Positions 37,811 through 47,041 are shown, counted from the stretch's first letter. The stretch is 64,000 nucleotides of DNA from Metabacillus rhizolycopersici (GCF_020075705.1 NZ_JAIQUM010000007.1:72968-136967); one strand, 5' to 3'. Notes: a model not told the origin generated them from the letters alone. Translations and numbers: made by a program.

Positions 37811-37840
37811 TTTACAAAGGATTACATTTAGGTGTAATAT
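37811..37840 (+). promoter_or_regulatory. Promoter of the glycine riboswitch transcript
   Basis: TTTACA (37811-37816), an 18-bp spacer and TAATAT (37835-37840), about 30 bases upstream of the first aptamer. Confidence 0.65.
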
Positions 37841-37869
37841 TCTTAATATCACAAAATTGCATATGAGCG

Positions 37870-38113
37870 GATGAAGGTTGTGGGAGAGAGCAATACGAAA
37901 TAATGCCACCGAAGGAGCAAGTTCCAAAAATACCCTTGGAATGAATCTCTCAGGTAGACGGACCACAAACTGGACGCACCTCTGGACATTGATTATACGG
38001 TAGTATATTCACCATAGGGGAAGGGACTCTATTCATGATAATAGAGGTAAACTCTCAAGCTAAAGGACAGAGATGGGTAATGGTTATACGTAACCCCCTT
38101 TCTGTCCTTTTTT
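37870..38113 (+). ncRNA. Tandem glycine riboswitch with terminator
   Basis: First aptamer: GGGAGAGAG (37881-37889), GCCACCGAAGGAGCAA (37905-37920), AATCTCTCAGGTA (37944-37956) and GGACCACAA, all diagnostic. Second aptamer (about 37974-38072): CACCATAGGGGAAG in place of the usual ACCGAAGGGG, and ACTCTCAAGCTAAAGGACAG in place of CTCTCAGGTAAAAGGACAG. A terminator follows with arms AAAGGACAGA (38062-38071) and TCTGTCCTTT (38101-38110), sharing bases with the second aptamer. Glycine binding should decide termination ahead of the AGCS symporter. In uptake genes such switches turn expression off, in gcvT operons on; direction is not readable with certainty. Confidence 0.93.
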
Positions 38114-38259
38114 ATGTGCAAAATTAAGTATGCCACGACAGTTTGCAGTTTCTTAGAAAAGAAGATCTGCTAGAAAGAGATTTTAGGAGTTTCGTTTCTC
38201 TAGCTCCTTTTACCATCTTTAACATACTGTTGGCTACGAAATTTTAGGGGGAGAAGTTT

Positions 38260-39732
38260 ATGTTAGAACAACTTGTAACAAACATTAGCAATTTTTTATG
38301 GAGCACACCGATGATCATCTTTTGCGTTGTAGTAGGGTTATACTTTACTGTGCGTACTAATTTTCTACAGATTCGTCATGTAAAAGAAATGGTCAATTTA
38401 TTATTTAAAGGAAAAAGCTCAGATGAAGGTGTTTCATCTTTTCAAGCGTTATCTTTAGCTTTATCAGGTCGTATAGGAGTAGGAAATATTTCAGGAACGG
38501 CAACAGCCATTGCATTTGGAGGACCAGGAGCCGTATTTTGGATGTGGGTAATAGCATTTGTTGGTGCAGCATCAGCCTTTGTTGAGTCTACACTCGCCCA
38601 AATCTATAAAGAAAAGAATAATGGAGAATATCGAGGCGGCCCTGCCTACTATATTGAAAAAGGACTTGGTTGGAAATGGTATGCTGTTCTATTTTCAATT
38701 GCAACACTCATTGCAATGGCTATTTTAATGCCAGGAGTACAATCCAATTCAATTGCAGTATCGATTGATAATGCATTCCATATTGACACGACAATAACTG
38801 GTCTAGTACTCGTGATAATTTTAGCACTCATTATTTTTGGTGGAATTAAGCGTATTGTAAATGTGGCACAATTTGTCGTACCTTTTATGGCTTTGGCTTA
38901 CATACTTGTAGCTCTTTACGTCATCGTCATTAATTTCAGCGATATTCCAGCCGTATTTTCCCTTATTTTCACGAGCGCTTTAGGAGCAGATTCTTTGTTC
39001 GGAGGCATTATCGGTTCTGCGATTGCTTGGGGTGTAAAACGTGGTCTTTATGCAAGTGAAGCTGGACAAGGGACAGGCGCTCACCCAGCGGCGGCGGCAG
39101 AAGTATCTCATCCAGCAAAACAAGGGTTAGTACAAGCATTTTCTATTTATCTAGATGTGTTCTTAGTTTGTACAGCGACTGCATTCATGATTTTATTTTC
39201 AGGAGCGTACAATACAATCGATGAAAGCACAGGGGAATACTTAGTGCAAAATATTACAGGCGTGGAAGAAGGTCCTGGCTATACTCAAGCAGCAGTTGAT
39301 TCAGTCTTCCCAGGGTTCGGTTCAGGATTTGTTGCTATCGCTCTCTTCTTCTTTGCGTTCACGACAATTATGGCTTACTACTACATTGCAGAAACGAATC
39401 TCGCTTATTTAATAAAAGGCAGATTCAGCAAAATTGCTTCAAATGTATTAAAAATCGTCCTTTTAGGCGCTACTTTCTATGGAGCAGTGAAGGAAGCAAC
39501 GTTAGCTTGGACGCTCGGAGATATCGGTCTAGGGGTTATGGTTTGGTTGAACTTAATCGCCATTCTACTCTTATCCAAACCAGCATTTATTGCTCTAAAA
39601 GATTATGACCTTCAAAAGAAGCAAGGTCTTGATCCGACATTTAATTCTACAAAATTAGGTATTAAAAATGCAGATTTCTGGGCTAATGGGTATGAGATTG
39701 ATGAAAATAAACAGGATGAACAGATTTCGTAA
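38260..39732 (+). CDS. Sodium:amino acid symporter (AGCS), probable glycine carrier
   Basis: A 490-residue AGCS-family symporter with about eleven helices. Signatures: SLALSGRIGVGNISGTATAI (an unusual SGRIG where the family has A.TVG), GGPGAVFWMWVIAFVGAASAFVES, and AWGVKRGLYASEAGQGTGAH. A hydrophilic insertion with NTIDESTGEYLVQNI and a GPGY stretch (residues 320-345) lies between helices, absent in the first AGCS gene at 12825. GGGGGAG precedes the start. The glycine riboswitch upstream makes glycine the most likely substrate. Confidence 0.92.
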   Translation: MLEQLVTNISNFLWSTPMIIFCVVVGLYFTVRTNFLQIRHVKEMVNLLFKGKSSDEGVSSFQALSLALSGRIGVGNISGTATAIAFGGPGAVFWMWVIAFVGAASAFVESTLAQIYKEKNNGEYRGGPAYYIEKGLGWKWYAVLFSIATLIAMAILMPGVQSNSIAVSIDNAFHIDTTITGLVLVIILALIIFGGIKRIVNVAQFVVPFMALAYILVALYVIVINFSDIPAVFSLIFTSALGADSLFGGIIGSAIAWGVKRGLYASEAGQGTGAHPAAAAEVSHPAKQGLVQAFSIYLDVFLVCTATAFMILFSGAYNTIDESTGEYLVQNITGVEEGPGYTQAAVDSVFPGFGSGFVAIALFFFAFTTIMAYYYIAETNLAYLIKGRFSKIASNVLKIVLLGATFYGAVKEATLAWTLGDIGLGVMVWLNLIAILLLSKPAFIALKDYDLQKKQGLDPTFNSTKLGIKNADFWANGYEIDENKQDEQIS

Positions 39733-39779
39733 ATTACCATCCCATTTTGTTAGCTCCGAGAAAATAAAGCGAGAAAAGC

Positions 39780-39828
39780 ATCAAGCTATAGTCTAAGTAG
39801 TTCAGTTTTTGTGGAGAAATAGTAGAAA
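39780..39828 (+). repeat. Repeat family C, left copy
   Basis: GAAAAGCATCAAG, CTATAGTC, TAAGTAGTTCAG, TGTGGAGAAA and TAGTAGAAATA occur in this order. The same string, in the same order, is found inverted at 41083-41158. Confidence 0.75.
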
Positions 39829-39843
39829 TATCATATCAATTCT

Positions 39844-39877
39844 AAGACCAAATCGCACAGTGATTTGGTCTTTTATT
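39844..39877 (+). terminator. Terminator downstream of the AGCS gene
   Basis: Arms AAGACCAAATC (39844-39854) and GATTTGGTCTT (39862-39872), then a T-rich tail. Confidence 0.85.
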
Positions 39878-40183
39878 TTTGTTGATATATCAATGTTTTA
39901 TCCAAAATAGATATAAGATAGCATTTTGTCACTATAAGAATATGGATGCTAAAATATGTGTTAATTTCTATGCTAATACTACTGCCTTGTAAAAGGAGTT
40001 AAAATTATTGTGCAATTCATCAAACATAAGAACAATAATGCTGATAAAGTGGACTGACTTATATCTGAACAAGTCCGAGAGATAGTAAAATATTATGGTG
40101 AAGTAGTGGGAAGGAACTAATCCTGCACAGCGTTAAGAATTACAGATAAAGTATTTGATTTGAAAGATATAATCTATCTAAGA

Positions 40184-40217
40184 TAGTTCACTTGAAAATC
40201 AAGCGAACTTATTTTTT
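40184..40217 (+). terminator. Orphan terminator-like hairpin
   Basis: AGTTCACTTG (40185-40194) and CAAGCGAACT (40200-40209; one mismatch) followed by TATTTTTT. No open frame of size precedes it in the 39733-40363 gap, apart from a 15-codon GTG frame near 40010 with AAAGGAG in front that I do not trust. Confidence 0.6.
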
Positions 40218-40363
40218 GAAAGAAAATGGAAAATTCATGTTAAAATAGATTATGAATGGTTGTACTTAAACAATGCAGATTAGTAAAAGATTAGCAATAT
40301 TGGATTTGAATAATTATACTAACATCTCAATTATATTATTTATAAATAAAGGGGGTTAAAGAT

Positions 40364-40939
40364 ATGGATTTATTGACAATGAAAAATGAGCTATCTGTAA
40401 AAAGCAAAAATGGTACCTCTTTTTTGTTATCAGGTGTAATTATATGGGGCATCATAACAATCCTATTCTTACAATCATTTGAAATCAATACGAAGAATAT
40501 ATTTGCTTTGTACTCAACTGGATTAATGTTTCCGTTATCAGTTATTATTTCAAAAATAATGAAAGTTGATTGGAAAGCTTAGAGCAACCCACTAGGTAAT
40601 TTAGGTTTAATTTTGAACTTAGCACAGTTAGTTTATTTTCCCTTAATTTTTTGGGCATTCTTTTCCAACCCAAATGATGTGCTTGTATTCTTTGCCATAA
40701 TAACGAGCGCACATTTCTTTCCATATGGTTGGCTATATAATACAAAAGTTTTTTATATTCTATCTCCTATAATGGTTCTGTTAATTTTTTTCATTGGATT
40801 GATTTTAAATGGTGAATACTTGTGGGTAATTCCTTTATCAATGTTAATATCGTTGGTGTTTTTAAATTTATTCCTACTTATAGACTATAAGAAAAAAGTG
40901 TCCATTTCATCTGGTCTTACAAAAGACTTTAACTTTTAG
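40364..40939 (+). pseudogene. DUF7010-like membrane protein gene split by an in-frame TAG
   Basis: Two open segments share one frame: 40364-40582 (72 residues ending IMKVDWKA) and the continuation to 40939 (SNPLGNLGLILNLAQLVYFP and on to ISSGLTKDFNF). Only the TAG at 40580-40582 separates them, and the text on both sides flows as one six- or seven-helix membrane protein of 191 residues that I place in the DUF7010 family. AAAGGGGG lies 8 bases before the ATG. A single-base change of a Lys, Glu or Gln codon would explain the stop. Function of the family is unknown. It sits between inverted repeat C copies. Sequencing error or readthrough is possible. Confidence 0.7.
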
Positions 40940-40989
40940 CATTAGCAAACCTTGTTTGTCTAAAGGGTAATTTATTTAAAGAACAAAAA

Positions 40990-41043
40990 TTAAGCACTAT
41001 GAAAAACGCTTGGATTTCTCTAAGCATTTTTCATAGTGCTTAA
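40990..41043. repeat. Long near-perfect hairpin after the DUF7010-like gene
   Basis: A 22-base arm at 40990-41011 (TTAAGCACTATGAAAAAC...) pairs with 41022-41043 with one mismatch and a 10-base loop. No T-run follows. It may stop transcription from either side, but its length exceeds a usual terminator. Confidence 0.7.
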
Positions 41044-41082
41044 ATAACTGCTAATTATAATGCTATTTCTACTGTTTTTTAA

Positions 41083-41158
41083 AATAAAAAATTTACTGCG
41101 ATTTTAGATTTCCTCCACATTATCTGAACTACTTAGCTATAGTCTCTGGTGCTTTTCT
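41083..41158 (-). repeat. Repeat family C, right (inverted) copy
   Basis: Read on the minus strand: GAAAAGCACCAGAG, ACTATAGC, TAAGTAGTTCAG, AATGTGGAGGAAA, ACAGTAGAAATAGC. It mirrors the left copy at 39780, so about 1.4 kb is enclosed by inverted repeats. Confidence 0.75.
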
Positions 41159-41162
41159 TTTA

Positions 41163-42971
41163 CTAAATATTGTTCTGAAGCTCATAATAAAAACCCTTCT
41201 CTTTGAGTAATTCATTATGATCTCCACTTTCAATAATACGACCATCTTTTAAAACGAGGATTTGATCCGCTTTTTGGATTGTATTCAAACGATGTGCGAT
41301 CACAAACGTTGTTCTCCCCTCCATTAACCTTGATAATGCCTCTTGTATTCGTATTTCAGTAATCGTATCAATACTACTTGTTGCTTCATCTAATAGAAGA
41401 ATTTTTGGATTCGCAAGCATTGCTCTAGCAATCGCGAGAAGCTGTTTTTGTCCATGACTAATTCCATTTCCTTCATGGGTAATAACTGTTTGATATTGAT
41501 TTGGTAGATTCCGAATAAATGAATCTGCATTTGCTAATCTAGCCGCTGCTTCTACTTCTTCATCTGTCGCATCTAATCTACCATAGCGAATATTCTCTAA
41601 AATTGATCCCTGAAAAAGAAACGTATCCTGCAGGACAAAGGACATTTGCTTACGGAGATGATCACGGCCCATCTGATTTATGTCGATACCGTCAATCGTA
41701 ATGACACCTTCATTAGCATCGTAGAAACGCGAAATAAGATTGATTAGCGTTGTTTTTCCTGCACCAGTCGGCCCAACCAAAGCAATCGTCTCACCAGGAG
41801 ATGCATGCAAGCTTACATGCTCAACTGTTTGCCTGCTCTTTTCCTCATCATAAGAAAAAGACACATTTGAAAACACAACCTCTCCTTTAATCGCAGGACG
41901 GTTATCGCCGATTGCCTCCGCATCCTTTTCTTCCTTCTCATCAAGTATATCAAACACTCTTTCTGCTCCAGCAATCGCCGACAAAAGTGTATTAAATTGA
42001 TTAGCAAGATCATTTAGGGGACGGGTAAATTGTCTCGCGTACTCTGCAAAGATAACGATGACACCAATTGTCACCATATCATTCAGCGCCAAAATGCCAC
42101 CAACACAAGCAACAATGGCGAAACTTAGATTGTTTAACACGTTCATAACCTTTGGAATAAACCCTGAAATCGTTTGTGCCCAAAAGCCTGATCCTTTTAG
42201 GTGATTGCTCTTTTCAACAAAACTGGCAATCACCTTTTCTTCTTGTGAATATGCCTTGATCATCTTTTGACCAGAAATAACCTCTTCAATATAAGCATTT
42301 AGTTCACCTAAATTTTGCTGTTGTTTTTTGAAAAGTTTACCCGTTCGCTTCGTAATCCATTTCATTCCCACTACCATTAATGGAATAATCAGCAATGTGA
42401 CGACAGTTAAAATTGGACTAAGCCAAACCATCACTACAACGGTTCCTACTAGCGTTAATACACTAGAAAAGACTTGGATAATCGAACTATTTAATGTGGA
42501 GCTAACATTTTCAATATCATTTGTCACTCGACTCATTAATTCACCATGCTGCCTCTTATCAAAGAATGAGATTGATAGCTTATGAAGATGATGAAATAAA
42601 TCTGTCCTCATTTGATTTACTGTATATTGTGAGATGCCAATCATCCAATAATTTTGTAATAATAACGAGAGAGAGTAAAAAACATAAACAATCACAAGTC
42701 CTCCCAATAATAGAAGCAAGCTTTCCTTCTCTTGAGTGACGATATACTCATCGATTGTTGTTCCAATTAAATACGGACCCAATAATCCCAGGCCTGAGCT
42801 TACGACTACCATTAACAGCACAAATGATAAATGAAGTCGTTTTAACGCTAAATACTCCCATAGCCTACCTATTGTTTTTAAATTTATCTTTTTCCGCTTT
42901 TTTGTCTTCACATCTGCATCTTGTACGGCAATTCTTTCATATTTAAAAGGACTAGTTAGTTGTTTTAGCAT
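41163..42971 (-). CDS. yfiC: ABC exporter half-transporter (YfiC-like)
   Basis: A 602-residue fused permease-ATPase with six helices (residues about 40-340) then a nucleotide-binding domain. Walker A is GPTGAGKTT, Walker B ILLLDEATSSID with the catalytic Glu. The signature is ISHGQ, not LSGGQ. Combined with the partner (Walker B Asp, normal LSGGQ), this gives one consensus and one degenerate ATP site, the usual heterodimer design of multidrug exporters. Its start overlaps the partner's stop by 20 bases. B. subtilis yfiBC is the likely counterpart. Confidence 0.9.
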   Translation of the reverse strand: MLKQLTSPFKYERIAVQDADVKTKKRKKINLKTIGRLWEYLALKRLHLSFVLLMVVVSSGLGLLGPYLIGTTIDEYIVTQEKESLLLLLGGLVIVYVFYSLSLLLQNYWMIGISQYTVNQMRTDLFHHLHKLSISFFDKRQHGELMSRVTNDIENVSSTLNSSIIQVFSSVLTLVGTVVVMVWLSPILTVVTLLIIPLMVVGMKWITKRTGKLFKKQQQNLGELNAYIEEVISGQKMIKAYSQEEKVIASFVEKSNHLKGSGFWAQTISGFIPKVMNVLNNLSFAIVACVGGILALNDMVTIGVIVIFAEYARQFTRPLNDLANQFNTLLSAIAGAERVFDILDEKEEKDAEAIGDNRPAIKGEVVFSNVSFSYDEEKSRQTVEHVSLHASPGETIALVGPTGAGKTTLINLISRFYDANEGVITIDGIDINQMGRDHLRKQMSFVLQDTFLFQGSILENIRYGRLDATDEEVEAAARLANADSFIRNLPNQYQTVITHEGNGISHGQKQLLAIARAMLANPKILLLDEATSSIDTITEIRIQEALSRLMEGRTTFVIAHRLNTIQKADQILVLKDGRIIESGDHNELLKEKGFYYELQNNI

Positions 42972-44682
42972 CTGTTAGCTCCTCCATCATTTGAGATCGA
43001 TAGATTTTTTGATAAAGAGGAGATCTATGTCGTAATTCATCATGGCTACCGCAAGCAATCAGGACACCGTCGTCTAGTAGCAAGATTTTATCTGCCTCTT
43101 GTGCAGAACTGATTTTCTGGGTGATCAAGAGTGTCGTACAAGAATAGCTACGCAATGCCTGTAGCAACTTAGCCTCTGTCTTTACATCTAATGCACTTGT
43201 ACTATCATCTAATAATAACAGCTTGGGCTTACGAACTAATGCCCTTGCAACTGACAAGCGTTGCTTTTGACCGCCCGATAGATTGACCCCATTTTGTCCG
43301 ATTCTTGTCTCATATTTATGAGGTAGTTTTTCGATCGTTTCATGAATTTGTGCCGCTTTGGCAGCTTCAATGATTTCATCAAGAGATGCATGCTCTTTTC
43401 CCCATGAAATATTTTCCCTTACTGTCCCGGTAAAAAGGACGGCTTCCTGAGAAACAAAACCGATTTGATCGCGTAAACTTTTCAGGTGCATTGTTTCTAT
43501 TGCGATATCATCAATGAAGATCTGTCCTGTATTCACTTCGTACAGCCGTGGTAGCAGTTGAAATAGTGAAGATTTACCTGAACCTGTTCCACCCATCAAT
43601 GCAATTGTTTCACCTGCTCTTGCCGTAAATGAAATATCGTTCAAAACCTCCCGATGTGTTCCAGGGTATGTAAAAGAAACATGTTCAAATGTCACTTTAC
43701 CTCGCCTAAAATCATACGTATTGTTATGTTGCTCAATGTCAACTTCTGTATCTAACACCTCCGAAATGCGGGATGCTGATGCATGAGAGCGAGTAAGAAA
43801 CATAATAATAAATGAAAACACAGATAATGATGATGTTACTCTTAGCCCGTAATTAACGATAGCAACGACTTCCCCTACTTGAAGATTACCGCGTGTTACT
43901 TGTGAATGACCATTCCAAAGTATAACCAAGATAGCCAAATTCATAATGAATAATAAAATCGGCATGGCTGTTTCGATCATACGTAAAGCTACAACAGTTG
44001 AATCTCTTAAAGAATTCGTTGCCTGTGAGAATCTCCCTTTTTCATGATTACCTCTTACGTATGCTTTAATTAATCTCATGCCGATTAAATTCTCTCTTAA
44101 AACATCATTCACTTTATCCAGCTTTGACTGTACCTGTTTGAATAAACCGCTCCCACTTTTCATAATCCAAATCAGCATAATAACTACTATAGGGATTACA
44201 TATGCAAAAATAGTTGCTAGCTCTGCATTTACAATAAACGACATAACAACCGCACCAATGACAACAAGTGGTGCTCTTAACATAATTCTAAGTCCCATAA
44301 ATAACGTGTTTTGCAGCTGGGTAATATCATTTGTCATTCTCGTTATAAGAGATGCAGCTGGAAAACGGCTTAAGTTTTCAAATGAAAATGTTTGCACCTT
44401 AACAAAAATCTGCTTTCTAATGTCAAAACCAAAACTTTGACTAACATGTGCAGCGTAAAAGGAATTAATCATCCCTGAAGCAAAGGCAAGTAGTGAAAGT
44501 CCAACCATCACCCCTCCCCACCACATGACAACAGAAAGATCCTCCTTAAGGATTCCATCATCAATAATTTTAGCCATTAACAGTGGATGAATGAGTTCAA
44601 CTGCTAATTCGACTAGCATTAATGATAATGCAATCGACATCGATATTCGATATGGTTTAAGAAATGAGCTAAACTTTAACAT
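42952..44682 (-). CDS. yfiB: ABC exporter half-transporter (YfiB-like)
   Basis: A 576-residue permease-ATPase, first gene of the pair. Six helices are followed by the ATPase with Walker A GGTGSGKSS, signature LSGGQKQRL and Walker B LLLLDDSTSALD, where Asp replaces the catalytic Glu. That change marks the half that hosts the degenerate site, and YfiC-like residues complete it. The coupling helices and TMD sequence LPRLYEVNTG are normal. Substrates of YfiBC are poorly known; drug or peptide export is inferred from the family. Confidence 0.9.
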   Translation of the reverse strand: MLKFSSFLKPYRISMSIALSLMLVELAVELIHPLLMAKIIDDGILKEDLSVVMWWGGVMVGLSLLAFASGMINSFYAAHVSQSFGFDIRKQIFVKVQTFSFENLSRFPAASLITRMTNDITQLQNTLFMGLRIMLRAPLVVIGAVVMSFIVNAELATIFAYVIPIVVIMLIWIMKSGSGLFKQVQSKLDKVNDVLRENLIGMRLIKAYVRGNHEKGRFSQATNSLRDSTVVALRMIETAMPILLFIMNLAILVILWNGHSQVTRGNLQVGEVVAIVNYGLRVTSSLSVFSFIIMFLTRSHASASRISEVLDTEVDIEQHNNTYDFRRGKVTFEHVSFTYPGTHREVLNDISFTARAGETIALMGGTGSGKSSLFQLLPRLYEVNTGQIFIDDIAIETMHLKSLRDQIGFVSQEAVLFTGTVRENISWGKEHASLDEIIEAAKAAQIHETIEKLPHKYETRIGQNGVNLSGGQKQRLSVARALVRKPKLLLLDDSTSALDVKTEAKLLQALRSYSCTTLLITQKISSAQEADKILLLDDGVLIACGSHDELRHRSPLYQKIYRSQMMEELTDAKTTN

Positions 44683-44712
44683 CTGTATCCTCCAAACTAC
44701 TAGTTGCAGATA

Positions 44713-44842
44713 AGAAAAGCGGAAGCGCCTCGATCAGACCCGATAGGCATAAGACAATTAGGAATAGAAGGCGTTCTTTGCCTTCAATTCCTAATTGGCT
44801 AGACCATAGAGGGGCTAGGCGATGTAGCTAGACACGAAAACT
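44713..44842. repeat. Repeat family A, copy A4
   Basis: Begins GAAAAGCGGAAGCGCCTCG, holds a hairpin of AATTAGGAAT and ATTCCTAATT arms (about 44757-44797) around AGAAGGCGTTCTTTGCC, and ends GCTAGACACGAAAACTATG. The core AAGGCGTTCTTTGCCTTCAA matches copy A3. Confidence 0.75.
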
Positions 44843-44875
44843 ATGTCAAAACAGTCATTTCTTATCCTTGATACT

Positions 44876-44960
44876 AAAGCGCAAGGCGCCCGCCAATTAG
44901 CTTGTGACCTCGAGCCGATGACGCCTTGCGCTGTACAATTCTCGAAGCCAAAACTTATAA
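44876..44960. repeat. Repeat family A, copy A5
   Basis: AAAGCGCAAGGCGCCCGCC at one end and ACGCCTTGCGCTGTAC with TTCTCGAAGCC at the other. It is a shortened form of copy A2 in opposite orientation, and lies between A4 and B3. Confidence 0.7.
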
Positions 44961-44962
44961 AG

Positions 44963-45115
44963 AAGACTTCCATCAGTGGGGGTTTTCTTTCATCCCACAC
45001 TGACGGTTAGTTCGCCCTTATCGGACCTTTACGGGCAGTTCATCTCCCACCTCTCTTCTTTGTACATTCAGAATCCTGAGACGGGAGTCTTACTGCCCGT
45101 TAAGAGTGGGATAAA
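44963..45115 (+). repeat. Repeat family B, copy B3 (near full length)
   Basis: Two hairpins: CAGTGGGGG with CCCACACTG (about 44976-45003), then CGGGCAGT (45033-45040) with ACTGCCCG (45092-45099), the latter extended by CTCCCA-like and GGGAG segments. Between lie CTCTTCTTTGT and CAGAATCCTGAGA. From 45116 to 45450 I see no further element or gene. Confidence 0.75.
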
Positions 45116-45450
45116 TTCTGATATTACAAAAAGAAAGGGTTTTCACAAATGTTAGTTTTATTTCATCCTGCTTAAATGAAATGCTTTCTTTCTAGTTTAC
45201 CAGTAAACGAATTGAATGCCGAGTAGAATGTCCTGTTTTTTACAACTGGAAAATGGATCTCTCATCAAAACGAAATTCCCAATCTTTGGTATGTCAGTTC
45301 ACCTTTATATAGAAATGTTTAGTTTTTGTAAATTTCCTTCTACCTCCTTTACGAACATATATTTAGATGGTAGAATTCACTTGATTTTATTACTAGTAAA
45401 TTTTAGGAATAATAGAAATTAATTATTTGAAAGATTAAAGGAGAACTCAA

Positions 45451-46638
45451 ATGAACCAAAAACCCGCAACTATAAAATTATTATGGGAAATTCTCATCGT
45501 TTCGACCAGACTTGGTCTCACTTCGTTTGGTGGGCCAATTGCTCATTTAGGATATTTTCATGAAGAATATATTCGTAGACGAAAATGGATGGATGAAAAA
45601 AGCTATGCAGACTTAGTTGCGTTATGTCAATTCCTACCGGGACCAGCTAGTAGCCAGGTTGGGATCGGGATTGGTGTAATACGTGCAGGTGTATTAGGCG
45701 GAATCGTATCATTTCTCGGTTTTACACTTCCTTCTGTCCTTGCGCTTATTTTATTTGCAGTTGTTCTTCAAGGATTAAATATTAGTGATACAGGTTGGCT
45801 ACATGGACTGAAAATCGTTGCTGTTGCAGTCGTTGCCCATGCCGTTTTAGGAATGGCACAGAAATTAACTCCGGACTTAAAAAGAAAAGCAATCGCTTTG
45901 TTTGCACTAGTGGGTACACTGCTCTGGCAAACTGCTTTTACACAAATAGGTGTTATATTAATAGCAGGATTTCTTGGATTCCTTCTTTATAAGAACCAGA
46001 AAGATGATAGTGACTCCGCAATGAGCTTCCCTGTTTCTCGACGTTTTGCTGTGATCTGTTTAACGTTATTTTTTGGATTACTTATTGTTTTACCCATTTT
46101 AAGTGAAATGACATCTATTCATTGGATTGCAATGTTTGATTCTTTTTATCGTTCAGGATCATTGGTTTTTGGCGGTGGGCATGTTGTTTTACCTTTACTT
46201 GAGAGAGAATTTGTTCCAACAGGCTTGTTGAGTGAAGAAGCTTTCCTTGCTGGCTACGGTGCCACACAAGCAGTACCTGGTCCATTATTTACGTTTGCTG
46301 CCTTTATCGGTGCTGCTATTAATGGGTGGCAAGGTGGATTATTAGCTACTTTTGCAATATTCTTACCGGCCTTTCTTCTTATCATAGGTACTTTACCATT
46401 TTGGAATAGTTTACGAAGGAACCCTACGATTAAAGGAGCACTACAAGGTATGAATGCTGCTGTTGTTGGGATTTTGATTGCTGCCTTTTATCAGCCAATT
46501 TGGACAACTTCGATTTTAGAACCGATTGATTTTGCGTTTGCTGCTATTTTGTTTAGCATGCTTGTTTTTTGGAAGCTACCGCCTTGGACCATTGTAGTCA
46601 CTGGCGCAATTGGAGGATGGTTACTATCGTTTATGTAA
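45451..46638 (+). CDS. chrA: Chromate transporter, CHR family (long form)
   Basis: A 395-residue membrane protein with two homologous CHR halves. Half one has TSFGGPIAHLGYFHEEYI and LCQFLPGPASSQVGIGIG; half two has GSLVFGGGHVVLPLLEREFV and YGATQAVPGPLFTFAAFIGA. These paired GG.. and PGP motifs define ChrA, which exports chromate or in some cases sulfate-like anions and gives chromate resistance. AAGGAG precedes the start. No regulator or chromate gene is adjacent. Confidence 0.9.
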   Translation: MNQKPATIKLLWEILIVSTRLGLTSFGGPIAHLGYFHEEYIRRRKWMDEKSYADLVALCQFLPGPASSQVGIGIGVIRAGVLGGIVSFLGFTLPSVLALILFAVVLQGLNISDTGWLHGLKIVAVAVVAHAVLGMAQKLTPDLKRKAIALFALVGTLLWQTAFTQIGVILIAGFLGFLLYKNQKDDSDSAMSFPVSRRFAVICLTLFFGLLIVLPILSEMTSIHWIAMFDSFYRSGSLVFGGGHVVLPLLEREFVPTGLLSEEAFLAGYGATQAVPGPLFTFAAFIGAAINGWQGGLLATFAIFLPAFLLIIGTLPFWNSLRRNPTIKGALQGMNAAVVGILIAAFYQPIWTTSILEPIDFAFAAILFSMLVFWKLPPWTIVVTGAIGGWLLSFM

Positions 46639-46661
46639 AAAACGATAATATGCTCTTATTC

Positions 46662-46746
46662 TTATAGGTAGTTCAGATAACCTGCAAATCCTAATGATAT
46701 TTAAGCATACTATTTTGGATTTTCTCCACAATAACTGAACTACTTA
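46662..46746. repeat. Repeat family C, MITE-like complete copy
   Basis: About 85 bp with terminal inverted repeats: GGTAGTTCAGATAAC at the left and GTTATT...CTGAACTACTTA-type text at the right (TAACTGAACTACTTA on the plus strand), with TTTTCTCCACAA inside the right end. Text TCCAAAATAG next to GTGGAGAAA is shared in diverged form with the copy at 41083. Confidence 0.7.
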
Positions 46747-46754
46747 TTCTTATT

Positions 46755-46802
46755 AGACTGTCTTTATTCAAGTTATTACTGATAAAAGACAGTCTTTTTT
46801 AT
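46755..46802 (+). terminator. Terminator downstream of chrA
   Basis: Arms AGACTGTCTTT (46755-46765) and AAAGACAGTCT (46785-46795), then TTTTTTATTT. Between here and 47041 I see no other feature. Confidence 0.8.
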
Positions 46803-47041
46803 TTGCTTGTTCATCTACCAAACAACAAAAAATTCGTACATTTATTCATTTTTTGTTTACTTTTGTAAAACAACTGCTTTTCCTGGGAAATAAAGAGATA
46901 GTCTGTCGAAAGGAAGGGAAATTAAAGAGATTTATTAATAAAGAGGCGAGAATAAAAGAATCATGTAAATATATGTTGAAATCATTACCAAGAAAGCATA
47001 TATAAGGGAATAAATTTAAATCTATTAAGGTAGCGTTGGAT

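Noticed and set aside
40010..40060. 15-codon GTG frame after AAAGGAG
   Set aside because: Too short, spacing is long and the composition shows no protein signal.
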